From assembly GCF_000025185.1 (NCBI RefSeq), contig NC_013720.1, positions 1,240,001 to 1,304,000 on the forward strand: a stretch of 64,000 bases of DNA, given 5' to 3'. Positions 8,436-18,389 of the stretch are shown here, one piece after another. The notes under the pieces were generated by a model. It saw only the letters and a list, made by a program, of their open reading frames with translations, had not been told where the DNA came from and did not search any database. Position 1 is the stretch's first letter. Each line of letters begins with the position of its first letter. The DNA comes from Pirellula staleyi DSM 6068 (GTDB lineage Bacteria > Planctomycetota > Planctomycetia > Pirellulales > Pirellulaceae). Position numbers and translations under genes: made by a program.

Positions 8436-9674
8436 TTACTTCGTCTTCAGCGCGTCGATAGCAATCTGCTGAAAGGTTCCGCGCAGCTCACTACCGTCGC
8501 TGTTGCCAAAGTCGGTGCGCTGTACCAGGAGAACGAAAAACATCTTGCGCGACGGATCGATCCAGCCTTGCGTTCCGAATGCACCACCATGGCCGAAGCT
8601 GCCAGGCGAGAGCATCGCGGTGACCCCTTGAGGCTCGCGGACGAAGATGTAACCGAGTCCCCAGCCGCACCCCGGTGTGAAACCGGTCACGATCTCGCCG
8701 GTTTGCAGTTTGGTCATTTCGGCAATGCTCTCGGCCGAGAGAATGCGATGCCCTTGATACTCGCCACCATTGATCACCATTTGATAGAACCGCGCGAGAT
8801 CGCGCGCCGTCGAGAACAAGCCGCCCGAAGGGTTTGGGGTTCGTTCGCCACTGAGATCGGTGATCCAGCTCGTCGCTGCGACAAGACTTTTCTTATCGGC
8901 GCCAGGCTTGTAGAGCTTCGCGATCCGCTCCTGCTGCGCGGCGCTTGGTACAAACGAAGTGTCGTGCATTCCTAGGGGAATGAAGATGTTTTTCCGCAGA
9001 AAAACGTCGAATGCTTCGCCACTCACGACCTCGACCACGCGACCACAGACACTGATCGCTGGGCTGTATTGCCACTTCTCGCCGGGGCTAAAATCGAGGG
9101 GTCGTGCGGCCATTTTTGTGACCGTTTCAGCGAGTGTTCCTTCGTTCGCCTGGCTGCCACCCATCCCCGAAGTGTGCGTGAGCAAGTGACGAATCGTGAT
9201 CGGACCGCTTGGCGCTGCACCACTTTTGAGACGCACATTTTTGAACTCAGGCAGGTAGGTCGCCACCGGTTCATCGAGCGACACTTTCTTCTGCTCAACG
9301 AGAATCATGAGCGCCGTGGCGCTGATCGGTTTGCTCATCGAAGCGATGCCGAACAGTGCATCGGTCTTCATCTCGCGACCCGTTTCGAGGTCGGCTTTTC
9401 CCACGGCCGAGAGATGAACGATACGTCCCGCGTGACCGACCATTGCAACAATGCCGCTGGCGCGCTGTGCTTCGACTTCCGCCATCATCGCTGCTGGAAT
9501 TTTTGCGAGCGTTGCGCCGTCGAACTCAGCCGCATCGGTGACTTCGGGGAGACCGGCGACCTTCTCAGCTACGTTCTCTGTAGCGTTCTCCGCGAAGGCT
9601 GAAGGTGCGAGTAAGCATGTCGCCGCGAGAGCGAGCAAGATTCTAAAAACAAAGAGAGAGCGCGTTAGCGACAT
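8436..9674 (-). CDS. Secreted serine hydrolase (class C beta-lactamase/esterase family)
   Basis: A 412-residue protein with a signal peptide ending near Ala28. Family motifs: S-x-x-K as 'SMSK' (Ser about 112, Lys 115), a YSP in the place of the YxN motif, and 'GHGG' near the C-terminus as the third motif. These proteins act as esterases, D-amino-acid peptidases or transpeptidase-like enzymes far more often than as antibiotic-hydrolysing beta-lactamases, and the YSP variant argues against a typical AmpC. Start ATG at 9674 has a GGAG about 8 nt upstream; an upstream in-frame start at 9758 would bury the signal peptide. Confidence 0.86.
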   Translation of the reverse strand: MSLTRSLFVFRILLALAATCLLAPSAFAENATENVAEKVAGLPEVTDAAEFDGATLAKIPAAMMAEVEAQRASGIVAMVGHAGRIVHLSAVGKADLETGREMKTDALFGIASMSKPISATALMILVEQKKVSLDEPVATYLPEFKNVRLKSGAAPSGPITIRHLLTHTSGMGGSQANEGTLAETVTKMAARPLDFSPGEKWQYSPAISVCGRVVEVVSGEAFDVFLRKNIFIPLGMHDTSFVPSAAQQERIAKLYKPGADKKSLVAATSWITDLSGERTPNPSGGLFSTARDLARFYQMVINGGEYQGHRILSAESIAEMTKLQTGEIVTGFTPGCGWGLGYIFVREPQGVTAMLSPGSFGHGGAFGTQGWIDPSRKMFFVLLVQRTDFGNSDGSELRGTFQQIAIDALKTK

Positions 9675-9798
9675 CGGAGAGCTCCGCAAACTTGGTGGAG
9701 AGAGTGTGACGCGAGGTGGAACGATCAGCATCATGCGCGCGAAGTGGTGCGCCGTCAAACTGATTGACCAGAGGTGTCACGCGCGACTGAGGCGGGCG

Positions 9799-11535
9799 CT
9801 ATTTTTTAAGCACCAGTTTTTTGAACTTCGCCAGCGAAAGTGTGTTGGCAATGTCGGCCTTGGTCGCTCCGGCGCGACGCGCTTGCAAGATGCCGCAGCG
9901 CATCACATCCATGCCACCGGTGTGGTGGGCGTCGGTGTTGATCGAGAGCATCACTCCTGCTTCGCGGGCCTGCGCGGCGAGGACTTCATTCAGGTCGAGA
10001 CGCTGCGGATTGGCGTTGATTTCGAGCAGTTTTTTATGTTTTTTGGCAGCGGCGATCACAGCTGTGATATCGACTTCGTAAGGCTCGCGACGATTGATCA
10101 ACCGGCCAGTGGGGTGCGCAATCATGTGGACATGCGGGTGCTCGAGCGCGAACAAAATGCGCTCGGTGATCTCGGCTCGCGATTGCTTTTGACCGAAGTG
10201 GACGCTGCCGATGATGAAGTCACCTTGCGCCAGGACGTCGTCGGGCAAGTCCATTCCACCCGCTTCGAGAATGTCGCATTCGATCCCTTTGAGGATCACA
10301 AACTCATCGTCGTTGGCTGCATTCCAGGCGTCGATTTTTTTCCACTCGGCCAGGACTCGATCGGGCGTTAAGCCGCGAGCGACCGAGACGCGCTGCGAGT
10401 GATCGGTGATGGCGATGTACTGCATCCCTCGCGCGCGGGCTGCTGTCGCCATTTCGTCGATCGAGTTGTTGCCGTCGGTCGCTGTGGTGTGCATGTGCAG
10501 GTCGCAAACGATATCGGCAAGCTCGACGAGCGCGGGAAACGGTTGGTGTCGTGCCGCTTCGTATTCCCAGCGTCCCTCGCGCGATTCCGGCGGAAAACAG
10601 GGCAAATCGACCGTAGCATAAACCTCGGCTTCGGTGCTCCCGGCGACGAGCGTTTCGCTACCATCGGCCTCAACCCGGTAGACACCATACTCGTTGATCT
10701 TGAGGCCGCGCTCTTTGGCGAGCGAGCGGAGCTTGACGTTGTGTTCCTTCGAGCCGGTGAAGTACTGCAGCGCCGCGCCGAACGATTCTTCGCCAACGAC
10801 GCGGAGGTCGACTTGCAGATTCGAATCAAGGCGGATCGACATTTTGGTATCGCCGCGCGCGATCACATCCTGGAGGGGTGGAAACTTGGCAAAGTGATCC
10901 ATCACCCCTGCGACGTCGCGCGAGATGACAAGCAGATCGAGATCGCCAATCGAGTCCTTGCCACGGCGATAACTCCCCGCCACTTCGAGCTTATCAATCG
11001 CCTGACAGGGGCGCATGTGCGCGAGCAAGGCTTGCACCACTTTATCGGCGTCGTACCACAGCATCCGCTCGTTGCCGGCGGCGGCGATGGTGAGTCCTTG
11101 CAAGATCAGCTGTTCGGTTTTTGCAGCAAATCCCTTGAGTTCTCGCACTTTTCCTTGCTCACACGCGCTTTTGAGTTCCTCGAGCGACTTCACACCAAGC
11201 TCTTTGTAAAGTGCGGCTGCTTTCTTGGGACCGACTCCTGGAATGCGCAGCAGCGCGAGGACACTCTCGGGAACCTGGCTCCGGAGTTCGTCGAGCATGG
11301 CGAGCTTACCAGTCTCGACCATGGCGATGATTTTCGCCGCTAGATCGTCGCCGATTCCCTCGATCTCTTTGAGCGCGGCGACCCCTTGCTGCGCGAGCTC
11401 GGCGAGCGATCCGCTGTAGTCGCGCAGTGTTCGCGCGCTATTGCGATACGCCCGAACGCGAAAGCTGTTCGCCCCTTGAAACTCGAGCAAGTCGGCAATC
11501 AGGTCGAACGCATCGGCGATTTTTTCATTCGTCAT
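9799..11535 (-). CDS. polX: Family X DNA polymerase with PHP exonuclease domain
   Basis: 578 residues, close to bacterial PolX. Order: HhH-rich 8-kDa-like domain (about 1-130, 'EIEGIGDDLAAKI', 'IPGVGPKKAAALY'), polymerase palm with 'GSYRRGKDSIGDLDLLV' carrying two catalytic Asp (about 185-205), then a C-terminal PHP domain starting at 'CDLHMHTTATDG' with the His/Asp metal ligands, including 'TDAHH'. Bacterial PolX fills short gaps in base-excision repair and its PHP domain is a 3'-5' exonuclease/AP endonuclease. All key residues I can place are present, so it should be active. Confidence 0.95.
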   Translation of the reverse strand: MTNEKIADAFDLIADLLEFQGANSFRVRAYRNSARTLRDYSGSLAELAQQGVAALKEIEGIGDDLAAKIIAMVETGKLAMLDELRSQVPESVLALLRIPGVGPKKAAALYKELGVKSLEELKSACEQGKVRELKGFAAKTEQLILQGLTIAAAGNERMLWYDADKVVQALLAHMRPCQAIDKLEVAGSYRRGKDSIGDLDLLVISRDVAGVMDHFAKFPPLQDVIARGDTKMSIRLDSNLQVDLRVVGEESFGAALQYFTGSKEHNVKLRSLAKERGLKINEYGVYRVEADGSETLVAGSTEAEVYATVDLPCFPPESREGRWEYEAARHQPFPALVELADIVCDLHMHTTATDGNNSIDEMATAARARGMQYIAITDHSQRVSVARGLTPDRVLAEWKKIDAWNAANDDEFVILKGIECDILEAGGMDLPDDVLAQGDFIIGSVHFGQKQSRAEITERILFALEHPHVHMIAHPTGRLINRREPYEVDITAVIAAAKKHKKLLEINANPQRLDLNEVLAAQAREAGVMLSINTDAHHTGGMDVMRCGILQARRAGATKADIANTLSLAKFKKLVLKK

Positions 11536-11628
11536 GGCAACGTCGCTTCGGGCGAGTAATCTTACGAGCGCAGTAGCAGTTTCGTCCTATTTCACGAGCC
11601 ATTCGCTCGGAAAACGAGTGCTGCGCTA

Positions 11629-12624
11629 CTACACGTGAATCTCGACAACATCTTTGTCGTGCACTACATAGTCCCCTTTGAGCTGGCTTCCGCCGATCAC
11701 GCCGCTGCCCCAGACGCGGGCGTATTTGAAATTTTCGGCGATATCGCGGTGCACCATTTCGGCCACATCGAGCAGCGTGCCGCCGCGCCGCAGTGTGAAT
11801 GGTTTGTCGTAGTCCGCTTCTTTTTTGTTCGGCAGCTTCGTGTACACGCGAACGATATCGAGCTTCTCGATCACGAGGCTAGTGAGCTCGGCGAGTCCCG
11901 TTTTTTCGAGCGCCGAGATTTGAATCTCGGGGAGATCGACCTTGATGAACTCGCGCAGCAGCGCGAGCCGGTCGGCAGCTTCGGGCAAGTCGATTTTGTT
12001 GAGCACGAGGATCGCCTGGGTGTACGACAGGCCGATATCTTCTTCGTCGAGCGACGACTCGCGGGCGAGGCGCGTTTTCGTTCCACCAAGCCTGTCGAGC
12101 ACTTGCTGCAGCTGATCGATTCCATCGTCGTCCCCCAGATCGACCAGCAGCAGCACCAGATCGCTCCCCCGAATGATGCCAAGCAAGTTGGTATCGAAGA
12201 CATCGACCGTGATCGGCGGGGTATCGAGCAACTGCACGGAAATATCTTCCCACGCCATCATGCCGGGCTGCACTTCGCGCGTGGTGAAGGGATAAGGGGC
12301 AATCTCGGGCGCTGCGCGAGTGAGACTCGCCAGGAGCTGACTTTTGCCACTATTGGGGCCGCCGATGATCACCACGCGTCCCGCCCCTTGCCGGGGAATC
12401 TTGATCCCCGCGCTCTTTTTCCCCCCCGACTTTTTCGACTGTTCGACCTCTTCTTTCGCGCGGCTGATTTTGTGCTTCAGCTCGGCCTGAAGTTTGTCGG
12501 TCCCTTTGTGTTTGGGGATTTCGCGCAGCATGAGCTCAAGACAGCGGAGCTCGTCTTCCGGCGTTTGCGCCTGGCGATATTGCTCTTCGGCCTTGTGATA
12601 CTGCGCGGTGAGATTGGCTGGCAT
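11629..12624 (-). CDS. DRG/Obg-like GTPase with C-terminal TGS domain
   Basis: A 331-residue GTPase. After a charged helical N-terminus (about 1-80) comes the G domain: G1 'GGPNSGKS', a G2-type 'YPFTT', G3 'LLDTPP' (where DxPG is usual), G4 'NKID' and a G5-like 'ISALEKTG'. The last ~70 residues ('GGTLLDVAEMVH...DYVVHDKDVVEIHV') are a TGS domain. This order is that of DRG-type rather than classical Obg proteins, which start with a glycine-rich fold. Such GTPases associate with ribosomes or RNA; the exact target here is unknown. Confidence 0.88.
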   Translation of the reverse strand: MPANLTAQYHKAEEQYRQAQTPEDELRCLELMLREIPKHKGTDKLQAELKHKISRAKEEVEQSKKSGGKKSAGIKIPRQGAGRVVIIGGPNSGKSQLLASLTRAAPEIAPYPFTTREVQPGMMAWEDISVQLLDTPPITVDVFDTNLLGIIRGSDLVLLLVDLGDDDGIDQLQQVLDRLGGTKTRLARESSLDEEDIGLSYTQAILVLNKIDLPEAADRLALLREFIKVDLPEIQISALEKTGLAELTSLVIEKLDIVRVYTKLPNKKEADYDKPFTLRRGGTLLDVAEMVHRDIAENFKYARVWGSGVIGGSQLKGDYVVHDKDVVEIHV

Positions 12625-12732
12625 GGCAACACTGTCGATCGGGAGAGTGAAATCTGGCGATTCGTCGGCGAATCGCAGAGGCTCATTTTATCCGATCGCG
12701 CGCCGGCCGCGAGGAGGTCGCAAGGTTCCGCA

Positions 12733-15075
12733 TTAGGGCTGCAAATGTCGCAGCAAAAACTCACTTCGCAGCCGTGAACCAAACGGGGTTTCGGCCGCGC
12801 CGTGCCCTGCACCCATGATCGGCATGTAGTCGAACGTTTTGCGAGCGCGCTGCAAAGCGGCCACCACTTGCGCTGTGCTGGCGGGGTCGACGTTGGTATC
12901 GAGTTCCCCGACGATCAGCAGCAGATGACCTTCGAGCTTCGAAGCGTCGACCATGTTCGAATTTTGGGCGTAGCTCTCGTCGACCGGATAGCCCATCCAC
13001 TGCTCGTTCCACCAAATCTTATCCATCCGGTTGTCGTGACAGCCACAGTCGGCGACCGCGACGTGATAGAAGTCGTGATGATCGAGCAGCGCGCGCATGG
13101 CGTTCTGTCCTCCGGCACTCCCGCCGATGATGCCGACGCGACTGAGGTCCATGTAGGGACGCTCTGCCGCTGCCGCTTTGATCCACGCAATTCGGTCGGG
13201 AAATCCGGCATCCTTGAGGTTCTTATAGCAAACATCGTGAAACGCTTTGCCACGATGGTTGGTCCCCATGCCGTCGATCTTCACGACGATGAAGCCGAGC
13301 TCAGCGAGGGTGTGATAGCGCGCGTGAGGACCGAACTCTTTGGGGACGAAAGCGGAATGAGGACCGGCGTAGATATCTTCGACGATTGGATATTTTTTAT
13401 TCGGATCGAAGTTCGACGGCTTCACGAGGAAGCCATGAATATCGGTCACACCGTCGCGCCCTTTGGCGACAAAACGCTCGGGGAGCTGAACGCCCGTTTC
13501 GAGAAGCGCGGTGATCTCGGCCGACTCGAGCTCCGCGACGAGCGAACCATCGCTGCTGCGGCGCAGCTGGTGGACCGGCGGCAGATCGACGCGCGACCAG
13601 CGATCGATGAACAGCTGACGGTCGGGAGAAAACTCGGCGCTATGGGTCCCATCCCCTTCGGTCAGCTGCACGAGCCCCGTTCCGTCGAAATTCACGCGGC
13701 ATAGATGCAGGTGATACGGATCTTCTCCAGCGCGCCGGCCCGACGCCATGAACCACACCTGACGCTGCTCGCTATCGACATGCTCGATTTTTCGGACGAC
13801 CCACGCACCTTGTGTCAGCTGGTTTTTGATCGCGCCGGTTTTCAGATCGACCAGGTAGAGATGGGCCCAGCCATCGCGCTCGCTCATCCAGAGAAGTTCG
13901 CTCGTGGCGGGGAGCCAATGGCGCCACGTTTTGCTGGTGTAGTCGATGAAGGTGGGGCTCGTTTCTTCGACAATCGCGCGGGGGAGAGCAGTGGCGCGAT
14001 CGACGGCGATGATGCGAAACGTCTGATGCCCGCGCGCGTTGTAATCGAAGTAGAACTCGCTGCTGTCGTCAGCCCACTCGATGTCGAGCTGCGTGCTTTC
14101 GGTAAACGGATGATCGAACAATTTGGTGTCGATCGGCTGCGGAGTCGCCTTCCCATTTTCGATCCGAAAGAGGACCGGAACGGGACGTGGCAGTGGATCG
14201 CCCGGTTTGACGTAGCGGACTTGCCGCAGCTTGGGCTGTAGCTGATCGTCGGGGGTCGATTCGACGATGGTGATTTGACGCGGCTCGATTTTTTCGGCGT
14301 AACTGACAACAAACGCTTGCGAATCGGGAGCCCAGGTGATGCCGCCGCGCACTGGGTACTGCGGGTCGAGGTCGGTCTTCAGCGGCTGGATGACGCCACT
14401 GTCGCGGTTCCGCAGCAAGAGGTTTCCCTCCTCGACGTAAGCGACCCACTTGCGGTCGGGAGATTGTCCACCACCACCGCGCGGCGCACGACGCTCGCGC
14501 ACTTCATTCTCGGCTTCGCCGTCGATCAGCACCTCGCGAATCGTTGGGCCCACTTCAATCCGCGCCAGGTCGGTTCCGGCTTCGTCGCGTAGCAGCCATT
14601 GATGCCGGTGGTAGCTCGGCTGTTGGTGTTTCGCGCCGGCGTCGATCGTCTCGTACTCGACGAGCTCTCCCTGCGGATCGATCCACCACAGCTGCACTTT
14701 GCGATCGAGCGTATTACTAAAGCGCAACCCCGAGGCGACTCCCCCCGCCTGCGAGCGGCGCCGATCGAGGGTCGCTTGCCGCGTCCGAATCGGCTCGGGA
14801 GGTGGGAGATTCAGGTCGGCAAACTTCGCCGAGGTTTGCTTCTCGCCGGTGGTGGTGTCGACCAGCACAAACGCTTCACGATTGCGGCCTGTTTCGACTC
14901 GATACCAGAGATGCTTCCCCTCTTCGAGCCAGTGCGGCTCGAGTCGATGGCGAAAGACGTTGCCACTGATCCGGCGGCTGAAGGCTTGCGCGCGATCGAT
15001 GCGCTCGTCGGCCGAAGCGCTCGCGATAAGAAACATCACTAGCAGCGCCAGAGCGAGCCGGGGAGCAAACTTCAT
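12733..15075 (-). CDS. Secreted S9-family (DPP IV-like) prolyl oligopeptidase
   Basis: A 780-residue protein from the ATG at 15075, where a signal peptide begins ('MKFAPRLALALLVMFL...'). An upstream in-frame extension to 15273 overlaps the next gene and is unlikely. The N-terminal ~500 residues read as a DPP IV-type beta-propeller. The C-terminal alpha/beta hydrolase has nucleophile elbow 'GGSAGG', acid in 'GELDTNVDPAS' and His in 'GAGHGAAE'. Members cleave peptides after proline or act as broader di/tripeptidyl peptidases outside the cytoplasm, supporting protein or peptide scavenging. Confidence 0.9.
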   Translation of the reverse strand: MKFAPRLALALLVMFLIASASADERIDRAQAFSRRISGNVFRHRLEPHWLEEGKHLWYRVETGRNREAFVLVDTTTGEKQTSAKFADLNLPPPEPIRTRQATLDRRRSQAGGVASGLRFSNTLDRKVQLWWIDPQGELVEYETIDAGAKHQQPSYHRHQWLLRDEAGTDLARIEVGPTIREVLIDGEAENEVRERRAPRGGGGQSPDRKWVAYVEEGNLLLRNRDSGVIQPLKTDLDPQYPVRGGITWAPDSQAFVVSYAEKIEPRQITIVESTPDDQLQPKLRQVRYVKPGDPLPRPVPVLFRIENGKATPQPIDTKLFDHPFTESTQLDIEWADDSSEFYFDYNARGHQTFRIIAVDRATALPRAIVEETSPTFIDYTSKTWRHWLPATSELLWMSERDGWAHLYLVDLKTGAIKNQLTQGAWVVRKIEHVDSEQRQVWFMASGRRAGEDPYHLHLCRVNFDGTGLVQLTEGDGTHSAEFSPDRQLFIDRWSRVDLPPVHQLRRSSDGSLVAELESAEITALLETGVQLPERFVAKGRDGVTDIHGFLVKPSNFDPNKKYPIVEDIYAGPHSAFVPKEFGPHARYHTLAELGFIVVKIDGMGTNHRGKAFHDVCYKNLKDAGFPDRIAWIKAAAAERPYMDLSRVGIIGGSAGGQNAMRALLDHHDFYHVAVADCGCHDNRMDKIWWNEQWMGYPVDESYAQNSNMVDASKLEGHLLLIVGELDTNVDPASTAQVVAALQRARKTFDYMPIMGAGHGAAETPFGSRLRSEFLLRHLQP

Positions 15076-15112
15076 GACCGAGGCTTTCGTCGGCAGGAGG
15101 AAGGCGGGTGGC

Positions 15113-15688
15113 TCAGGTGGAGGCTCTCCCCGTCGCCATGCCATAAGCATAGTCAAACAGCAGCCACCATTCGAGATCTTGCAGCTGCAGGGCGAGGGTC
15201 TGCTGCGCGGTCGGCTTGCTGACGCTCGCCTCGATAAAATCGACCAGCAGCGCGGGGTCCCAAGTGGTGGCACTTTGGTAGAGCTTCATCAGCTCGCGAT
15301 CGTCGCTCTGGCTCGCCAGCTTGCGCGCGGCAGCCAGCAGCTGTGGTCCCGCCGGATGCCGTCCGACTCGCCGCATCCAGTACTTCGCGTTCCAAAAATC
15401 CCCTTCGCGACGATGCAGAATGCCGTGCCAATAGCTGCCGCTGGGGGTCTCGATATCTTGGCTGATGCTGTGCGACTGCTCGAAAAAATCGAAGCGGAGC
15501 CAGAGTGCCGCAAGACAGCACTTAGCCTCGTCGTCGTCGAAAAGTCGACGCTGGCCGAGCGCGGCAGGAAGCGTGAGCGATTCTAGCGCCGAGCGGAAAC
15601 TATCGTCGGCCCGGCCAAACTTCAGTGGCATCGCCACTTCCACGGCCAAGAGGGGGTCGATTGCAGGAGAATAGGCGCGAGGCTGCAT
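15113..15688 (-). CDS. Conserved hypothetical protein
   Basis: 191 residues, soluble, no signal peptide or membrane segment. The motif region 'GSYWHGILHRREGDFWNAKYWMRRVGRHPAG' looks like one I have seen in uncharacterised bacterial proteins, but I know no biochemical role. It lies 37 bp upstream of the S9 peptidase gene on the same strand and may be cotranscribed with it. Confidence 0.72.
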   Translation of the reverse strand: MQPRAYSPAIDPLLAVEVAMPLKFGRADDSFRSALESLTLPAALGQRRLFDDDEAKCCLAALWLRFDFFEQSHSISQDIETPSGSYWHGILHRREGDFWNAKYWMRRVGRHPAGPQLLAAARKLASQSDDRELMKLYQSATTWDPALLVDFIEASVSKPTAQQTLALQLQDLEWWLLFDYAYGMATGRAST

Positions 15689-15772
15689 CAGCGGTCATTC
15701 AGTCTCAAGGAGTCTCAAACCAACAGAGAGTGTCGAATCTTCTCATCAAACCATCTACGAATCATGAAACAG

Positions 15773-15807
15773 TTAGAACCCAAAACAACAGCAGCTTTGG
15801 GTTCTAA
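15773..15807 (-). terminator. 12-bp hairpin downstream of the YdjY-domain gene
   Basis: TTAGAACCCAAA (15773-15784) and its perfect complement (15796-15807) form a 12-bp stem with an 11-nt loop. On the minus strand it follows the YdjY gene's stop (15853) by about 45 nt and is followed by CTGTTTCAT, moderately T-rich. Confidence 0.6.
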
Positions 15808-15852
15808 GTGGATGAATTTGCTTCGAAGACCAGTGACGAACCGATGGCCGTA

Positions 15853-16722
15853 CTATTTGCTAGCTTCGGCAGGCTGCTTTTCGGTCTCGGGCTGCTTCGG
15901 TTCTGGGGCAGCTTCGGGAGCAGCATCAGCCGGTTTGGCCCGAGGAATCAGCACCAAACGGACCTTGGTCCCCTTGGGGGGGATGTTCTCGGTGAAGGCG
16001 GTGAAGAGGAGATCGGTATTGGCCTGCGAGCTTTCGACCGGCAGATCGAGGGTCGCGGTGGGGAAGTTCGAGACGCAGATAAAATCGCCACCGTTGGCTT
16101 GATAGTGCTGCTTTCCGGTCTCTTCATCTTTCCAGAAACCGCTCCCGGCAAAGACCCAATCAAAGGCCATCGCCTTTTGTGTTTTGGCATGTTTAATCCA
16201 CTGCTGCGCCTTCACTTGATGCCGCTCGCCTTGGGCATCTTTCCAGAGGATATAGATATCGATGATATCTCCCTTGGCGGCGACATATTCAGGATCAAAG
16301 CGGACAGGAGTTCCCGATTTTGCGCCAGCGGCCAGGAGTCCGGCGTGAACCGTTTCGGGAATGCAGTTGAGGGAAATAACCGACTCGTGTTCCTTGGTCC
16401 CCTTGGGGCAAGCGAACATTTCGAGCTGCCCTTCGCGGAGGCAAACTTCGCCATCGATGATCACCGCGCGGCGTTTCTTGTCGAGCCAGACGTCGTGGGT
16501 TTTTGAGAGTTTTACGAGATGCTCGGGGAGCGGCTCGTCGCTGGCGGCTGGGCTAGCGGCTTCAGCTGGCTTGGTTTCAGGTGCTGGGGCATCTGTCGCA
16601 GCGGCTGTTGCTGGGGTGTCTGTCGTAGGGACAGCCTCTTGAGCGGTGAGGAGGGTCGCGCCGACGCCGACGACCACCACCAGTGCCAGGAGCGCAAGTG
16701 ACATGAGGAACTGACGAACCAT
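15853..16722 (-). CDS. YdjY-domain secreted protein
   Basis: 289 residues with an N-terminal membrane/signal segment (about 5-27), a low-complexity Ala/Pro/Glu linker (about 30-65) and a C-terminal YdjY-type domain that begins at 'LSKTHDVWLDKKRRAVIIDGEV' and contains the conserved 'ACPKGTKEHESVI' region. The domain recurs in planctomycetes and some proteobacteria, and its function is unknown. The start is firm: ATG at 16722 with AAGGGAGA upstream. The tail after about residue 255 is again Pro/Ala/Glu-rich and probably disordered. Likely located in the periplasm. Confidence 0.8.
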   Translation of the reverse strand: MVRQFLMSLALLALVVVVGVGATLLTAQEAVPTTDTPATAAATDAPAPETKPAEAASPAASDEPLPEHLVKLSKTHDVWLDKKRRAVIIDGEVCLREGQLEMFACPKGTKEHESVISLNCIPETVHAGLLAAGAKSGTPVRFDPEYVAAKGDIIDIYILWKDAQGERHQVKAQQWIKHAKTQKAMAFDWVFAGSGFWKDEETGKQHYQANGGDFICVSNFPTATLDLPVESSQANTDLLFTAFTENIPPKGTKVRLVLIPRAKPADAAPEAAPEPKQPETEKQPAEASK

Positions 16723-17048
16723 GGTGAAATCTCCCTTGGTGTCGCGCGGTTCGAGGTCGGGGAAAGGGTTGCGGCAAGTGCGACGCGCACCTGCGAAACA
16801 GCCTTCAGCGGCGACTTCGATCGCGATTCTGGCCCTGCGCTGGCACCATCGGCTACGAGCAAGGCCCGGTCAACGACACCCTTTGGTTATAGCAGGTTGC
16901 CGCGCTCCGTTCGACGTCGAGCGGCCCACAAGTTTTTTCGATCTCGGCCAACAAGAAGGGTCCCTAGTTCTCTTTCAGCAGGCCCCCGAAGTGGGGTAGA
17001 GTGAGTCCTCGGTTCACGTTTGGCCCAACTTCCACCGTAGCACTTGCG
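16723..17048. other. Divergent intergenic region
   Basis: 326 bp between two divergent genes. It must hold both promoters, but I find no palindrome, repeat or convincing -35/-10 pair, and the short frames look random. Confidence 0.4.
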
Positions 17049-18389
17049 ATGCGAATCATCCCCCGGCTCCGCTTTTCGTTGCGCACGCTGCTGATCCTCA
17101 CCACACTGGTGGCGGCAGGGCTGGGTTATTTTTGCTGGTTCGAAGCCCCCGCCATCAACCTGCAGCAGCGTGAGCAGGAAGCGTTTTGCGACGAGCTCCT
17201 TACTAACCCACCCTTTTTTGAATCGATGCCTGACTGGGAAGAGCTTCCGCAAGGTCCGCTGGGTCAGTTGCTCGGCCGGAAGCGTGGGCGGCGTTTGATG
17301 GGGCTAGACCTTCTCATCCGTTACGGCAGCGATGACGCTTCCAAAGTGGTCCAAGGGTTTGAGCTTATCGAACGCCACAAAGGTTTGAATATTCGCAGGA
17401 TCGTGGTGCAGACTTACAACAAAAAAACTCCTCTGCCCATTCCTGCGCGCAAGCTTCCGAAACACGCGACTGAAATCTATCTCCAGGGGATCATCCTCGA
17501 AGCTGAGCTGCTGCATTCCCTCGGCGAGCAGAAAAACCTCACTCATCTTTTTCTCGATGGATGTCCTTTCCGGACGAACGATCTAAAGGAGTCGAACCGA
17601 CAGCTCTGGGAGACTCTCAGACCCCCACTCGACACTCTGGACGTACGCAACATGGAACTCTCGGCTCAGTCGTGCAGCCAACTGAGCCATCTTCCACACC
17701 TTAAGTTCATTAAATTTGACCACTGCGAATTTGTCGCTCAGACAGGGGCACTCAGCAAACGAGTCCCCGCCGAGGCGCTTCCAGCTTCTCTCGGATATCT
17801 TCGGATTGAGCGACAAGAACTCGATGCTGCATTCTTCGCACAGCTGAAGCACTGCACCAAGTTGCTTGGGATTCACTTACCCGATTGTCGCGTCAGCGAT
17901 ATTCCTGCGGATCAGGTTGTTGCCCAACTTCTGCCGCAGCTACCTCGCGAAATCGAGCTGCTTACTATCCCAGCATGGAGCGCCACTGCCGACGATATCC
18001 GCGCAGCTGCGAGATTCAATCAGCTGAAGTGGATGTCGATTACGAATACCGGAAAGCCACCTGCGGTAAGCGATGTCGAGCAGTTGTCCGATCGGCTGGA
18101 ATTCCTGGATCTGAAGACCGACCAGGTGGAGAACTGGATCGAGGGACTGCGCAATCGTCCCGCTTCCCCGCAAATCAGAATTGAAGCACTGCAGCCGATC
18201 CCCGCCGACGTTGTACAACGGTTGGTCGACCATCCCCCCACCCGCCGGTTTGAAATCATCGACCGAAAACTCGATGCGAATAGCGTCGACCGACTTCGGC
18301 AAGCTGGAGTTTGGATCAATCTCACACCCCCTTCAACTTATAGCTACCAACCACCCCCTATCGTCCGCACGCTCCCCTTGGCTCCTTAA
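17049..18389 (+). CDS. Planctomycete membrane-anchored protein of unknown function
   Basis: 446 residues from the ATG at 17049. It starts with 'RLRFSLRTLLILTTLVAAGLGY', the membrane segment common at the N-terminus of many planctomycete proteins, followed by a large soluble part. The middle shows loosely repeated Leu/Ile-rich stretches ('LPHLKFIKFDHCEF', 'LGIHLPDCRVSDIP', 'LKWMSITNTG', 'LEFLDLKTDQVE') that look like irregular leucine-rich repeats, suggesting a protein-binding surface. No enzymatic motif is visible. Function unknown. Confidence 0.72.
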   Translation: MRIIPRLRFSLRTLLILTTLVAAGLGYFCWFEAPAINLQQREQEAFCDELLTNPPFFESMPDWEELPQGPLGQLLGRKRGRRLMGLDLLIRYGSDDASKVVQGFELIERHKGLNIRRIVVQTYNKKTPLPIPARKLPKHATEIYLQGIILEAELLHSLGEQKNLTHLFLDGCPFRTNDLKESNRQLWETLRPPLDTLDVRNMELSAQSCSQLSHLPHLKFIKFDHCEFVAQTGALSKRVPAEALPASLGYLRIERQELDAAFFAQLKHCTKLLGIHLPDCRVSDIPADQVVAQLLPQLPREIELLTIPAWSATADDIRAAARFNQLKWMSITNTGKPPAVSDVEQLSDRLEFLDLKTDQVENWIEGLRNRPASPQIRIEALQPIPADVVQRLVDHPPTRRFEIIDRKLDANSVDRLRQAGVWINLTPPSTYSYQPPPIVRTLPLAP